Source: JBBTCX01 sp038043045 (GTDB taxonomy: Bacteria; Planctomycetota; Phycisphaerae; UBA1845). From it: a DNA stretch of 15,127 nt. Where the stretch lies: NCBI GenBank assembly GCA_038043045.1, contig JBBTCX010000139.1:1-15127 (forward strand), in the 5' to 3' direction. The translations under genes and the position numbers were made by a program. Positions within the stretch are counted from its first letter, which is position 1. Every line of letters begins with the position of its first letter. A model generated the notes under the pieces. That model searched no databases, was not told the origin of the DNA, and saw only the letters and a program-made list of their open reading frames with translations. This document shows, piece by piece, positions 1-7,370 of this stretch.

Positions 1-212
1 ACCCTGCACCTCGCCAGAGCCGGCTGATCGCTCTGTAATGTTGCTACAGTCTCGGGTTTTCCAGGTTTTTCGGCGTAGTTCTCAGACACGCTGATCACGC
101 CAAGGTCCGAGGTTCGAGTTTTCGTGGACCCCGTTTTCGCCTCCTTCTCCTTTTGAGGTATTTCACGATTGCCGAAATAACGCCTGGTTTGCCGCTTACC
201 GATATATCGCGG

Positions 213-219
213 TAGGAGG
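213..219 (+). promoter_or_regulatory. Ribosome binding site of the first TPR gene
   Basis: TAGGAGG lies 8 nt before the GTG at 228 and is what decides that start. The rest of the 227-bp leader shows no coding signal: the three plus frames entering from the left edge all stop within about 100 bp. A perfect 10-bp palindrome, CGATATATCG, sits at 200-209 immediately before the Shine-Dalgarno sequence. I could not assign a convincing sigma-70 promoter. Confidence 0.75.
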
Positions 220-227
220 CATCAGCC

Positions 228-1430
228 GTGTCAATTGCGGACGTTTGCACAACCCAATCAACGTCGAGAACCCCCGCTATAATTCATGCGATTCAAGCAC
301 GTTATCGGGCGATACAAAACGTTCGAAAAGGGGTCTGTCTCCTCAACGCGGGAAAATACGAGGAAGCCGCTTCCGCCTTCCAGCGGGCGTTGGACGACGG
401 GTCCACGGAATCATCCCTGCCATCGTATCTGGCGGCTTGTCTTCTCGGAAAGCAATTGCCTCTGGAAGCTGCAAAACAATGGACCCGGTTAGGCGAGACG
501 TCGGACCTTCAAGCGGAAGTGACCCTTGCTGTTCGACATGCGCTATCCTTGCGCGTCGCGGGGCGATTGGACGAGGGCATCGCTGTGTTGCGCGACGCCG
601 TTCGCCGAGATCCCGATTCCGCGGAATTGCACGTTCAGCTTGGACTGATGCTCGCCACTACCGAATCGTATGACGAAGCCGAATTGCGATTCACCCAAGC
701 AATCAACTTGGATCGGGATCATGTGGAAGGCCTCGTAAACCTGGCGCTGTGTTGCGCTGTACGCGGGTCGCCTCGAACCTCGTTGAAGTATCTTCAGCAA
801 GCACAGGCTCGCCGTCCTTTCGACGCCCGTGTCGGAATGCTCCTTGCCCAAGCGGCGAAGGCCGTTCAGCACAAGGGCGAGGCTGTTCAACTTCATGCTG
901 CGATGTCGGAGGAAACCGATCTTCTCGATCCCAAGGGTATTGATGAATTGGCTGGCGTGATCGAAGCGGAACCCGACTTTGTGGACGCGTTTCTTTCGAT
1001 TCCATCGGGCGAAATTCACGACCAGGTCTTCGCCGTCATGCTTCGAACCCTGCAGGTGGCCTTGGAGCGACAACCGGAACAGGCTGAACTTCATTATCAT
1101 TGCGGCCGGGTTCTGGCGAGATTGGGACAACCCATCGAGGCGATCCTGCAAAACGAGCAGGCCGTTCGCCTCAATCCGACGTACACACGGGCGTTGATCG
1201 AGCTCGGTCGGCTTTACGGCCAAACCGATCGCGCGGAAGATGCAACGACCCGATTGGAACAAGCGATCGCCACGGGAGCCGATTACGCCGACGTGCACTA
1301 TCTGCTGGGCAACTTGTATCGAGATCAAGGACGAGTCACGCGCGCCGCCACCGCCTACCGGCGAGCGCTGGCGCTCAACGAACATTACGATGCGGCGCGT
1401 GAGGCCCTAGCCTCTCTTGCTTGCTCCTGA
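228..1430 (+). CDS. TPR-repeat protein (tandem paralogue 1)
   Basis: A 400-residue protein built mostly of tetratricopeptide repeats, which are helical hairpins that scaffold protein-protein contacts. Recognisable TPR units lie near residues 31-58, 101-134, 135-168, 169-202, 285-318, 319-352 and 353-386, with the usual G/A..A/Y..A...P pattern (for example GRLDEGIAVLRDAVRRDP). The region 205-280 is less regular. There is no clear signal peptide or membrane segment, so it is probably cytoplasmic. It starts with GTG behind a strong TAGGAGG. Its stop is 15 bp before the next TPR gene on the same strand, so the two are probably co-transcribed. The C-terminal three repeats resemble those of the neighbour. 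The biological role is unknown; position suggests a link to the downstream PP2C phosphatase. Confidence 0.88.
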   Translation: MSIADVCTTQSTSRTPAIIHAIQARYRAIQNVRKGVCLLNAGKYEEAASAFQRALDDGSTESSLPSYLAACLLGKQLPLEAAKQWTRLGETSDLQAEVTLAVRHALSLRVAGRLDEGIAVLRDAVRRDPDSAELHVQLGLMLATTESYDEAELRFTQAINLDRDHVEGLVNLALCCAVRGSPRTSLKYLQQAQARRPFDARVGMLLAQAAKAVQHKGEAVQLHAAMSEETDLLDPKGIDELAGVIEAEPDFVDAFLSIPSGEIHDQVFAVMLRTLQVALERQPEQAELHYHCGRVLARLGQPIEAILQNEQAVRLNPTYTRALIELGRLYGQTDRAEDATTRLEQAIATGADYADVHYLLGNLYRDQGRVTRAATAYRRALALNEHYDAAREALASLACS

Positions 1431-1445
1431 CCGGGTGCCAACGTC

Positions 1446-3149
1446 ATGTCACATCTACTTGAAATTCTCGGTCGTGGATTGCTGAGCGAGCTCTCCGCCG
1501 CGTTTGAGGATTTGCTCCGGGATGACGGCCATTTCTCTACCGAGGAACTCGAACGTTATGTTCAACGAGAGCCCCTGGTCTTGGCGCATCATCACCGGTT
1601 GGCCGTTCGTGCACTCTCTGATCGACGGTTCGGTCAGGGCCGGGATCGATTCCAACACATTCTTGAGCTAGAGGAAGCCGACCTAGCGGCCCGTGTGGGA
1701 CTGGCTTGTACGCTCGACGAACTGGGGCTAACGCGAGCGGCGGTGGAACAACTTCAAACGGCGCTCGAACACCATCCAAAGAACGGAGCCGTTTGGTTTG
1801 CCTTGGGTTTCTGCCAAGAAAAATTGGGCGAGTCCCAAGACGCCATCACGTCCTATGAGAATAGTTTGGAATCCGCACCGCAATTGCGAAACGGTCATGA
1901 GCGCTTGGCGGCCATCTATCTGAAACTCGACAAGGTGAGCCTTGCCATCGCACACTATGAACATCTTTGCTGGTGTGAACCCGGCGACTTGGCCGCCTGC
2001 TTGACGCTGGCCAATCTCTACGTTCGTTCTGATCGCTTTGAAGAGGCCATTCAGCGGTACCAATACGCCCTCTCGATCGACCCCGGCAACTGGGACGCGC
2101 AAGACGACCTGGTTTCCGCGTGCGTCGAATCGCACCGACTGGAGGAGGCCGTTGCGGCGCTGCGTTCCCTCATCGAATTAAGACCGGAGTGCGCTGACCA
2201 ACACCTCAGACTTGGCGACGTGTACATCAAAATGGGGAAAGAGTCGCAAGCTCTCGCCGCGTACACAGAGGCGATTGCGCTGGACCCGGATTATTTGGAA
2301 GCCACCATCAAACTTGGGACCACCCATCTGCGAGTCGGGGATCATGCCCAAGCGGTGGAAGCGTTTGCTCGGGCCGTGGAATTGAATGATCGCGTGGTCG
2401 GTGCCTATGTGGGTCTCGGCGTGGCACAACAGGCCCTTGGGCGCAATGAGGATGCCCTCGCCAGTTTCGAAATGGCCGGTTCCGTCGAACCGAACAGTAC
2501 GCTGCTATTCGGCGAAATGGCACGAGTTCAACTGCAACTTTCCGCCGTGGAGCAACAGAAACGGTATCTCGCTCCGAACTCCATCGCCGCCCATCCGCTC
2601 AAACTGCCCACGGAGAATGTGCGAAGGGTGATCGACGCTCAGATTCATCAGCTTCAATCCGCTCTACAGAAGCACGCCAACCACGCGGACCTCCATTATC
2701 GTCTCGGGCTTCTCCTGCGACACCAAGGCGAGTTGGAATCCGCCATCGATGCCTTTCAGCACGCCGTCGACATCAATCCCCAATATGTCAAAGCCCAAAC
2801 TCAATTGGGTCTGTCCTTGCGCGAAGCCGGTCGCCTCGATGAAGCGATCCCGGTTCTCGAGCAAACCGTCAGAATGGATCCGGAATCGATCGATCTTCAT
2901 TACCAACTCGGACTTGTTTTCGCGGATCGTGGTCAATTCGAACAGGCCTTGCAACGATTCGAACTCGCCGCCCAACATTGCCCGGACAAAGTTGACTACG
3001 TCGCCAACATGGCCCTTTCCTTGCAAAACATGGGGTTGGTTGACCGGGCCACTGCGGCTTGGCAAACGCTTGCCGATGTCTCCCGACGATTTCATTCCGC
3101 AGAAGATATTACCCAATTCGCCGATCCGGCCTCCCATCGGGAGAGGTAG
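1446..3149 (+). CDS. Large TPR-repeat protein (tandem paralogue 2)
   Basis: A 567-residue, almost entirely TPR protein. Nine consecutive 34-residue units cover about residues 46-351, a non-TPR linker covers about 352-412, and four more units cover about 413-548. Typical units include EAIQRYQYALSIDPGNWDAQ and SAIDAFQHAVDINPQY. The N-terminal 45 residues form a separate helical segment. No signal peptide is visible. It follows the first TPR gene after 15 bp with no clear Shine-Dalgarno sequence, so translational coupling is likely. The stop codon TAG at 3147-3149 lies 4 bp before a run of Ns and inside a small inverted repeat, so the annotated C-terminus (ADPASHRER) should be treated with some caution. 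Probable role: a protein-interaction scaffold, substrate unknown. Confidence 0.87.
   Translation: MSHLLEILGRGLLSELSAAFEDLLRDDGHFSTEELERYVQREPLVLAHHHRLAVRALSDRRFGQGRDRFQHILELEEADLAARVGLACTLDELGLTRAAVEQLQTALEHHPKNGAVWFALGFCQEKLGESQDAITSYENSLESAPQLRNGHERLAAIYLKLDKVSLAIAHYEHLCWCEPGDLAACLTLANLYVRSDRFEEAIQRYQYALSIDPGNWDAQDDLVSACVESHRLEEAVAALRSLIELRPECADQHLRLGDVYIKMGKESQALAAYTEAIALDPDYLEATIKLGTTHLRVGDHAQAVEAFARAVELNDRVVGAYVGLGVAQQALGRNEDALASFEMAGSVEPNSTLLFGEMARVQLQLSAVEQQKRYLAPNSIAAHPLKLPTENVRRVIDAQIHQLQSALQKHANHADLHYRLGLLLRHQGELESAIDAFQHAVDINPQYVKAQTQLGLSLREAGRLDEAIPVLEQTVRMDPESIDLHYQLGLVFADRGQFEQALQRFELAAQHCPDKVDYVANMALSLQNMGLVDRATAAWQTLADVSRRFHSAEDITQFADPASHRER
3131..3143. repeat. Short inverted repeat at the assembly break
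   Basis: CTCCC-ATC-GGGAG is a perfect 5-bp stem with a 3-nt loop, followed by AGGTAGCGAT up to the Ns. It overlaps the last codons of the TPR gene. It could be a fragment of a dispersed palindromic repeat, which would also explain the failed assembly, or it could be chance. No second copy was noticed in this window. Confidence 0.35.
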
Positions 3150-3153
3150 CGAT

Positions 3154-3163
3154 NNNNNNNNNN
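3154..3163. other. Assembly gap (10 Ns)
   Basis: Ten Ns. The base strings on both sides end and begin with the same hexamer AGCGAT (3148-3153 and 3164-3169). The real distance is therefore unknown and may even be negative, i.e. an overlap. The 139 bp between the gap and the next start codon at 3303 hold no recognisable gene. Confidence 0.97.
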
Positions 3164-3302
3164 AGCGATGTGGAGCACCGGGTACGTCAGTGTTGGCACT
3201 CCAAACACTTGAAAATGCGGGTGACTGTGGAGAGCTCATTCACGGTCGCGGCTCTGTTCGGACGATCGCCGCCCGCAGATTCAAACGAATCGAAGCGATA
3301 CC

Positions 3303-4565
3303 ATGAAGCTGATATTGGTCGGCATGACACTCGACGCTCTTCCCCATGAAACCGTTTCATGGCTCCGTGAACGGCGTTGGGAGATGTGCGCGGTCGAAGA
3401 CCATCAGGCGGCGTCGGCTCAGTTGGATGCGGATCAGGTCCAAGCCGTTGTCGTGGCACATGCGAACTCTTCGCGGGACGATGTTCACGAAGCTGGCTCC
3501 TTCAAGCGATTTCTTCAGCGACTCGACGAGCGGTTGATTCCCGCGGTGGTTTTGGGATCCGGGGACCGGGCCCTTACATCAGACTCTGAATCCTTGGTGG
3601 AGGATATTTCCGGCGCTGTTAGCGGTGACGAGCTGCGCGGTCGATTGGCCACCATGGAATGCTATCAACCTGTTGTGGCCCGACTCGACAAAGAGCTTCG
3701 CAACATCGAACGAGTGGGTGAGCGTCTCGAACGACACCTTAGCGACGTTGACCGAGAAATGCGACTCGCGGCCCGATTGCAACATGAATTTCTCCCGTCG
3801 CTGGACAAACCGATCAATGGTTTGAGCTTCGCAAGTTTCTACCGTCCGGCGTCATGGGTTTCTGGCGATCTCTACGATGTCATCGCGGTGGATGATGCCC
3901 ACACGGCTTTTTATATTGTCGACGCCGTGGGTCATGGTGTGGCAGCCGGTCTTTTGACCATGTTTATCAAGCGAACGATCGCGGTTTCGGAGTCGCGGGA
4001 TAGCGTGCTACGACCGGTATGTCCCTCCCTGGTACTGGCCCGTTTGAACGACGCACTGGCCGACCAGGCGCTCCCGAATTGTCCGTTCGTCACCGCCTGT
4101 TACGGCCTGTTCAATCATCAAACTCTTGAACTGCAATGTTCCGCCGGTGGACATCCGCCGCCGCTTCGGATCGGCGTTGACGGCGGTGTTCAAGAAATGG
4201 AAATGGATGGCAGCCTACTGGGTCTGCAACGGGGAGAGACATTCGATGTCACGAAAACACATGTTCGCCCGGGGGAGAAAATCCTGTTTTATTCAGATGG
4301 CATAGAAATCGCTTTGGGCCATTCACCGTCGAAATGGTGGCAGCACGGGATAGGGCAAAGAGGTTTCAACCGTTCGATAGGCGAACTTATCAAGTCCATC
4401 GAGTTCCAACTCGATAGCGTGGCAGGGTCACTGCACGCAGCCGACGACGTTACGCTACTTGGTCTCGAGGTTCCAGTCGCGCCCCAATCGGTGTTGCAAG
4501 AACAGCCTCCTTCGCAGTCATCGTGTTTTAATAACCCTTTTGGTGCGGAAACGGGCTTCGCGTGA
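3303..4565 (+). CDS. RsbU/SpoIIE-type PP2C serine phosphatase with degenerate receiver-like N-terminus
   Basis: A 420-residue protein. Residues about 155-390 are a SpoIIE/RsbU PP2C domain, the metal-dependent phosphatase that in other bacteria dephosphorylates anti-sigma-factor antagonists. Visible motifs are RLQHEFLP (158-165), SGDLYD (187-192, metal ligand D189), VDAVGHG (206-212, D207), AGGHPPP (281-287), YSDGIE (330-335, D332) and DDVTLL (381-386). The metal-binding acidic residues are therefore present and activity is expected. Residues 1-118 have the alternating strand/helix look of a receiver domain but lack the acidic cluster and the acceptor Asp. Residues about 119-158 are a charged helical linker. 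About 30 residues follow the domain end. ATG 3303 has no strong Shine-Dalgarno, but the only alternative before the in-frame TGA at 3222 is a CTG. No anti-sigma partner is in the window. Its 3' end overlaps the convergent pseudopilin gene. Confidence 0.9.
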   Translation: MKLILVGMTLDALPHETVSWLRERRWEMCAVEDHQAASAQLDADQVQAVVVAHANSSRDDVHEAGSFKRFLQRLDERLIPAVVLGSGDRALTSDSESLVEDISGAVSGDELRGRLATMECYQPVVARLDKELRNIERVGERLERHLSDVDREMRLAARLQHEFLPSLDKPINGLSFASFYRPASWVSGDLYDVIAVDDAHTAFYIVDAVGHGVAAGLLTMFIKRTIAVSESRDSVLRPVCPSLVLARLNDALADQALPNCPFVTACYGLFNHQTLELQCSAGGHPPPLRIGVDGGVQEMEMDGSLLGLQRGETFDVTKTHVRPGEKILFYSDGIEIALGHSPSKWWQHGIGQRGFNRSIGELIKSIEFQLDSVAGSLHAADDVTLLGLEVPVAPQSVLQEQPPSQSSCFNNPFGAETGFA

Positions 4566-5346
4566 AATAAATTCCCACCTCGCTGTCACCGTTGGCGTGC
4601 AACTCAAACCGAGCAGGAAGCCTACCGATTCCCGAATTTTTTACAAACAAGGATTGGGCTTTTCCAAGGTCTGGACGCTTATCGACCACGCCGACATGGG
4701 GATAGCGTGGAGTTCCCCCAAGCTCGTCTCCGAGAATCAGGTCGGCCACGATGGGGAATGTGAACGTCCAAGGCCCGATGTCATCGCGGTTTGGCGCTCT
4801 TGGATTACCCGGTGTGTGTCGTCTGCCGCTAAGGTATTTCAGAGGTCGACCGTCGAAGTTGACATAGTTGCTGACCAAGGGGTCCAGAGGTCTTTTGGTC
4901 CCCCAGGGTGTATCCCCGAATGGTACTCCATTGCCGATCCCGCCGGCGGAGCGGAACCAATAGGTCATGGTCCAACTTTCCGGTCCCCCCGATTGTGGGT
5001 AGCCCGTAATCGCGCTGGGACAACGCCAACTTCCGGGGTTCACATAGGGTTGCAGCACGCGGCCAACGGTGGTCTTGTATCTTGAGTCAGGGTCAAAAGG
5101 ATCGGCGTTGGGATCAGTGAGGTTGATGTCCTCCATAAACGGAACGTGATCCTTATTCTCAAGCGTATACTGGAGAATTCCCGTCCAAATGTTGCGAAGG
5201 TTGTTGCGACAAACAACCCGTTTCGATTGTTCCCTCGCCCGACCCAGAGCGGGCAGCAAAAGGCTGACCAGCAAGGTGATCAGAGAAACCGATACGAGAA
5301 TTTCAATCAGCGTAAACGCCTTTCTCTTCGTTTTCATAGAGCACAT
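4528..5346 (-). CDS. Type II secretion/type IV pilin-like pseudopilin
   Basis: A 272-residue protein with a class III prepilin leader: a short basic leader (MCSMKTKRKA), then FTLIEILVSVSLITLLVSLL. Prepilin peptidase should cut between A10 and F11; Ala at -1 in place of Gly is seen in many planctomycete pseudopilins. E15 is the conserved +5 glutamate, and residues 11-33 form the hydrophobic helix. The C-terminal globular part (with C46 and C109) is of the long planctomycete type that carries the prepilin N-terminal methylation domain. The start at 5346 is chosen because GGAG (5354-5357) is 7 nt away; the Met at 5337 would be 16 nt away. It lies 26 bp downstream of the dockerin-type gene, so it is probably the last gene of that operon. 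Its 3' end overlaps the phosphatase gene by 38 bp on the opposite strand. Confidence 0.88.
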   Translation of the reverse strand: MCSMKTKRKAFTLIEILVSVSLITLLVSLLLPALGRAREQSKRVVCRNNLRNIWTGILQYTLENKDHVPFMEDINLTDPNADPFDPDSRYKTTVGRVLQPYVNPGSWRCPSAITGYPQSGGPESWTMTYWFRSAGGIGNGVPFGDTPWGTKRPLDPLVSNYVNFDGRPLKYLSGRRHTPGNPRAPNRDDIGPWTFTFPIVADLILGDELGGTPRYPHVGVVDKRPDLGKAQSLFVKNSGIGRLPARFELHANGDSEVGIYFTRSPFPHQKGY

Positions 5347-5372
5347 GACTCGACTCCGAATGCTTTCGGACG

Positions 5373-6533
5373 TTAACTCCCCGAAGATTGAAACACCTCC
5401 AACATCAGGGAAACGTCTCTGAGGTCTACGTCCAAGTCCCGATCAAAATCGAAGCTCTCTCGGCATCTTGCCACGGTCCACGGCAGTGTCGGAGACGGCG
5501 TGGAATCGGGTCCCGAAGAACAATGGAGCAACGCACCCCAATCGTCGAGAGTGGACCTGCAATCGCCGTCCGCATCGCCGGACGCTTCACGATGGTGGCG
5601 AATGATCAATTGAGGAGCCATTGCCAGGGGATCGAAGTCGACGCCCTCCTTCGTAAAAAACGTCGGCAACGCCGCCGGATCGTTGCCGAATATGACGGTT
5701 TCCTGAAGAGACGTGACGTAGACGAACACTCGTCCGCCGTCCAACTGTTGCTGAAAATACTTGCCAACAGCGCCTTCGGAGAGTGAAAGATCAATCGAAT
5801 AAACGACTTGAAAGGGGTTCAATTGCCGCCCCGGAAGATATCCCGTCGGCACGCCGATCGCCCATGTACCCGGCGTAAACTGGAAAACAGGTTTCGCCAA
5901 TTTCTCGTTCTGCGTGCCCTTCACATTGTCCTCGACATGCAGTTGGGCAAACGTCACGTCTTGAAATACAAACGGAAACGGATCACGCGGAGCGTTCATC
6001 GTGTCCCGACCTCCGTAATATGGCGAAGACTCCGTCCAGTGCTCCGCCGAGGAATTCGCGCCGAACCCAACTCCGAACAGCTCCAACGGTCTTCCCGGAT
6101 CGGCATCGCGACTCTCGCCGTCCATATCGCCGATCTGCCCGCGAGGAATTCCGTCCCGATTGATGGCCCCGTCGTTGTTGAAGTCAAACGTGTACCATTC
6201 ATCCGTCGACAGATCGATCGGCCAGGTTGCTTCGGCGACGCTGGTCACGATGACGGTGACCGCCTCAACTCCATAGGTCCGGGGACATCGTCCAGACTCA
6301 ATCTGCTCGGCGGTATTCCAGACGATCAGAAACATCCCGTCCCGGTCGTTAAACAGCGGAAACGTGATGTTCCCCACCGAGGAAAAGCACGAGGCAAAGG
6401 GGCGAGCGCCAGGCGTAAAGTTGAATGGATAGTGCCATCTATCGTCACTCGGCGTCGGGAAAACATCCTCCTCGGCCGCCGCCCAACCCCCTCGAACCAG
6501 GACCATCATCAAGGGAATCCACCATCCGCTCAT
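5373..6533 (-). CDS. Secreted protein with dockerin-type Ca-binding C-terminus
   Basis: A 386-residue exported protein from ATG 6533. A hydrophobic signal segment (about 3-20, cleavage near WAAAEED) is followed by a beta-rich body of unknown fold. The tail (about 319-382) has two dockerin-like or EF-hand-like loops: GDADGDCRSTLDDW and FDFDRDLDVDLRDVSLM. This tail resembles the duplicated Ca-binding tails common on exported planctomycete proteins. The body contains DFNNDGAINRDG near 117-128, another Asp-rich loop. The start is placed at 6533, giving a 4-bp ATGA overlap with the stop of the upstream PEP-CTERM gene and AGGAG/GAGG just upstream; a longer reading frame to 6599 would run 22 arginine-rich residues into that gene. 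The function of the body was not recognised. The overlap implies co-expression with the PEP-CTERM partner. Confidence 0.78.
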   Translation of the reverse strand: MSGWWIPLMMVLVRGGWAAAEEDVFPTPSDDRWHYPFNFTPGARPFASCFSSVGNITFPLFNDRDGMFLIVWNTAEQIESGRCPRTYGVEAVTVIVTSVAEATWPIDLSTDEWYTFDFNNDGAINRDGIPRGQIGDMDGESRDADPGRPLELFGVGFGANSSAEHWTESSPYYGGRDTMNAPRDPFPFVFQDVTFAQLHVEDNVKGTQNEKLAKPVFQFTPGTWAIGVPTGYLPGRQLNPFQVVYSIDLSLSEGAVGKYFQQQLDGGRVFVYVTSLQETVIFGNDPAALPTFFTKEGVDFDPLAMAPQLIIRHHREASGDADGDCRSTLDDWGALLHCSSGPDSTPSPTLPWTVARCRESFDFDRDLDVDLRDVSLMLEVFQSSGS

Positions 6534-7240
6534 GTTCCTCGAACTCCTCGAAGCCGACGTCGCAAACCGGCGACGGCGCCGATCGTCAGGAGAGCCCACG
6601 TGGCCGGCTCGGGCACGATGGCGACTTTGTCGAGATCGAACGCAAAAGACTCCGTGTTCCCAGCTAGTCCCGGCGGAACAACCACGCCCACTTGCAAGCG
6701 ACCTATGTTGCCGAAGACCTGATCAAAGCTGAAGGGCCCTTCGAAGATCATGCCTGCGCTGGGCAGCGGAACGGAAATCTCTGTCCAGGTATCACTCGCA
6801 ACGCTCACAGGTTCAAGTACGGCGGCGGCGGGGACAAAACCCGGTCCCGGTCCGCGAAATCGGGTGAAAAACGTAAGCGGAACCCCGGTGTGTTGCCGAA
6901 CGAGGTAACGAATCTCCGTCACATCATCGGCCACCCAACTCCCTTGAAACGCCCCGCCGCTCGAGCCGAAGTCCTCTTGTGCTCGATAGAGAATCGCAAA
7001 GGCTCCGGCCGAAAGGCTGCCGAAGCTCTGCCTTCCAGATACAAAACTTCCGCGGTCTGGCCCGTCATCGGCGTGCCATTCCAATAGAGACGTTCCCACT
7101 CCATCGCGCCAATTCGCCGCATCGGATGCGAAGTCCTCGGTGAACGGCACCGTGACCGCCCACAACGTTGGAGGTGACACACTCACGGCGCCAATCGCGG
7201 CCATCAACATCGCACGAATCCTCATCCTCTTGTTCTTCAT
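6530..7240 (-). CDS. PEP-CTERM sorted exported protein
   Basis: A 236-residue protein with a basic N-terminus and hydrophobic signal peptide (cleavage near A28, after PPTLWA). A body of about 180 residues looks like a beta-sandwich, similar to the jelly-roll or carbohydrate-binding-like domains seen in such proteins. It ends in a PEP-CTERM signal: VPEP at 209-212, hydrophobic ATWALLTIGAVAGL, then RRRLRG. In known systems this tail is recognised by an exosortase during export to the cell surface or matrix; no exosortase gene lies in the window. ATG 7240 has AGGGAGG 7 nt upstream. It is the first gene of a three-gene minus-strand group. The stop overlaps the start of the dockerin-type gene. No catalytic motif is seen. 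Confidence 0.88.
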   Translation of the reverse strand: MKNKRMRIRAMLMAAIGAVSVSPPTLWAVTVPFTEDFASDAANWRDGVGTSLLEWHADDGPDRGSFVSGRQSFGSLSAGAFAILYRAQEDFGSSGGAFQGSWVADDVTEIRYLVRQHTGVPLTFFTRFRGPGPGFVPAAAVLEPVSVASDTWTEISVPLPSAGMIFEGPFSFDQVFGNIGRLQVGVVVPPGLAGNTESFAFDLDKVAIVPEPATWALLTIGAVAGLRRRLRGVRGT

Positions 7241-7258
7241 GGTATTCCCTCCCTGGGT

Positions 7259-7274
7259 TCGGCGCGCTCGCCGA
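7259..7274 (-). promoter_or_regulatory. Leader hairpin upstream of the PEP-CTERM gene
   Basis: TCGGCG-CGCT-CGCCGA is a perfect 6-bp GC-rich stem with a 4-nt loop. It lies 18 nt before the ATG at 7240 and just ahead of its AGGGAGG. Placed between the end of the cytochrome operon and the PEP-CTERM gene, it could be a weak terminator of the upstream transcript (no T-tract follows) or a leader structure affecting ribosome access. No function is proven. Confidence 0.35.
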
Positions 7275-7370
7275 CCCGTTCAATGAATATCTCGCCGAAT
7301 GGCAATAGGCCCAGCTGCCATCTTCCGGCACTTGGTTCTCACAGTAAACTTCGTAGGTTGGTTCTGAGAT

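Noticed and set aside
34..49. Inverted repeat CTGTA/TACAG near the left edge as a terminator
   Set aside because: It has a short AT-containing stem, a 7-nt loop and no T-tract. It is too weak to annotate.
543..1385. A 280-codon minus-strand open frame
   Set aside because: It is a shadow of the first TPR gene, whose plus-strand repeats are unmistakable.
6534..6599. A 22-residue arginine-rich extension of the dockerin-type protein
   Set aside because: It would mask the signal peptide and overlap the PEP-CTERM coding end by 70 bp. The ATGA overlap at 6530-6533 is a better start.
5808..6722. A 304-codon plus-strand open frame
   Set aside because: It is an Arg/Pro-rich shadow lying across two minus-strand genes with signal peptides and sorting motifs.
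7332..7365. Direct repeat TTGGTTCT (two copies, 26 bp apart)
   Set aside because: It is only 8 bp long with no further copies or flanking mobile gene. Chance is likely.
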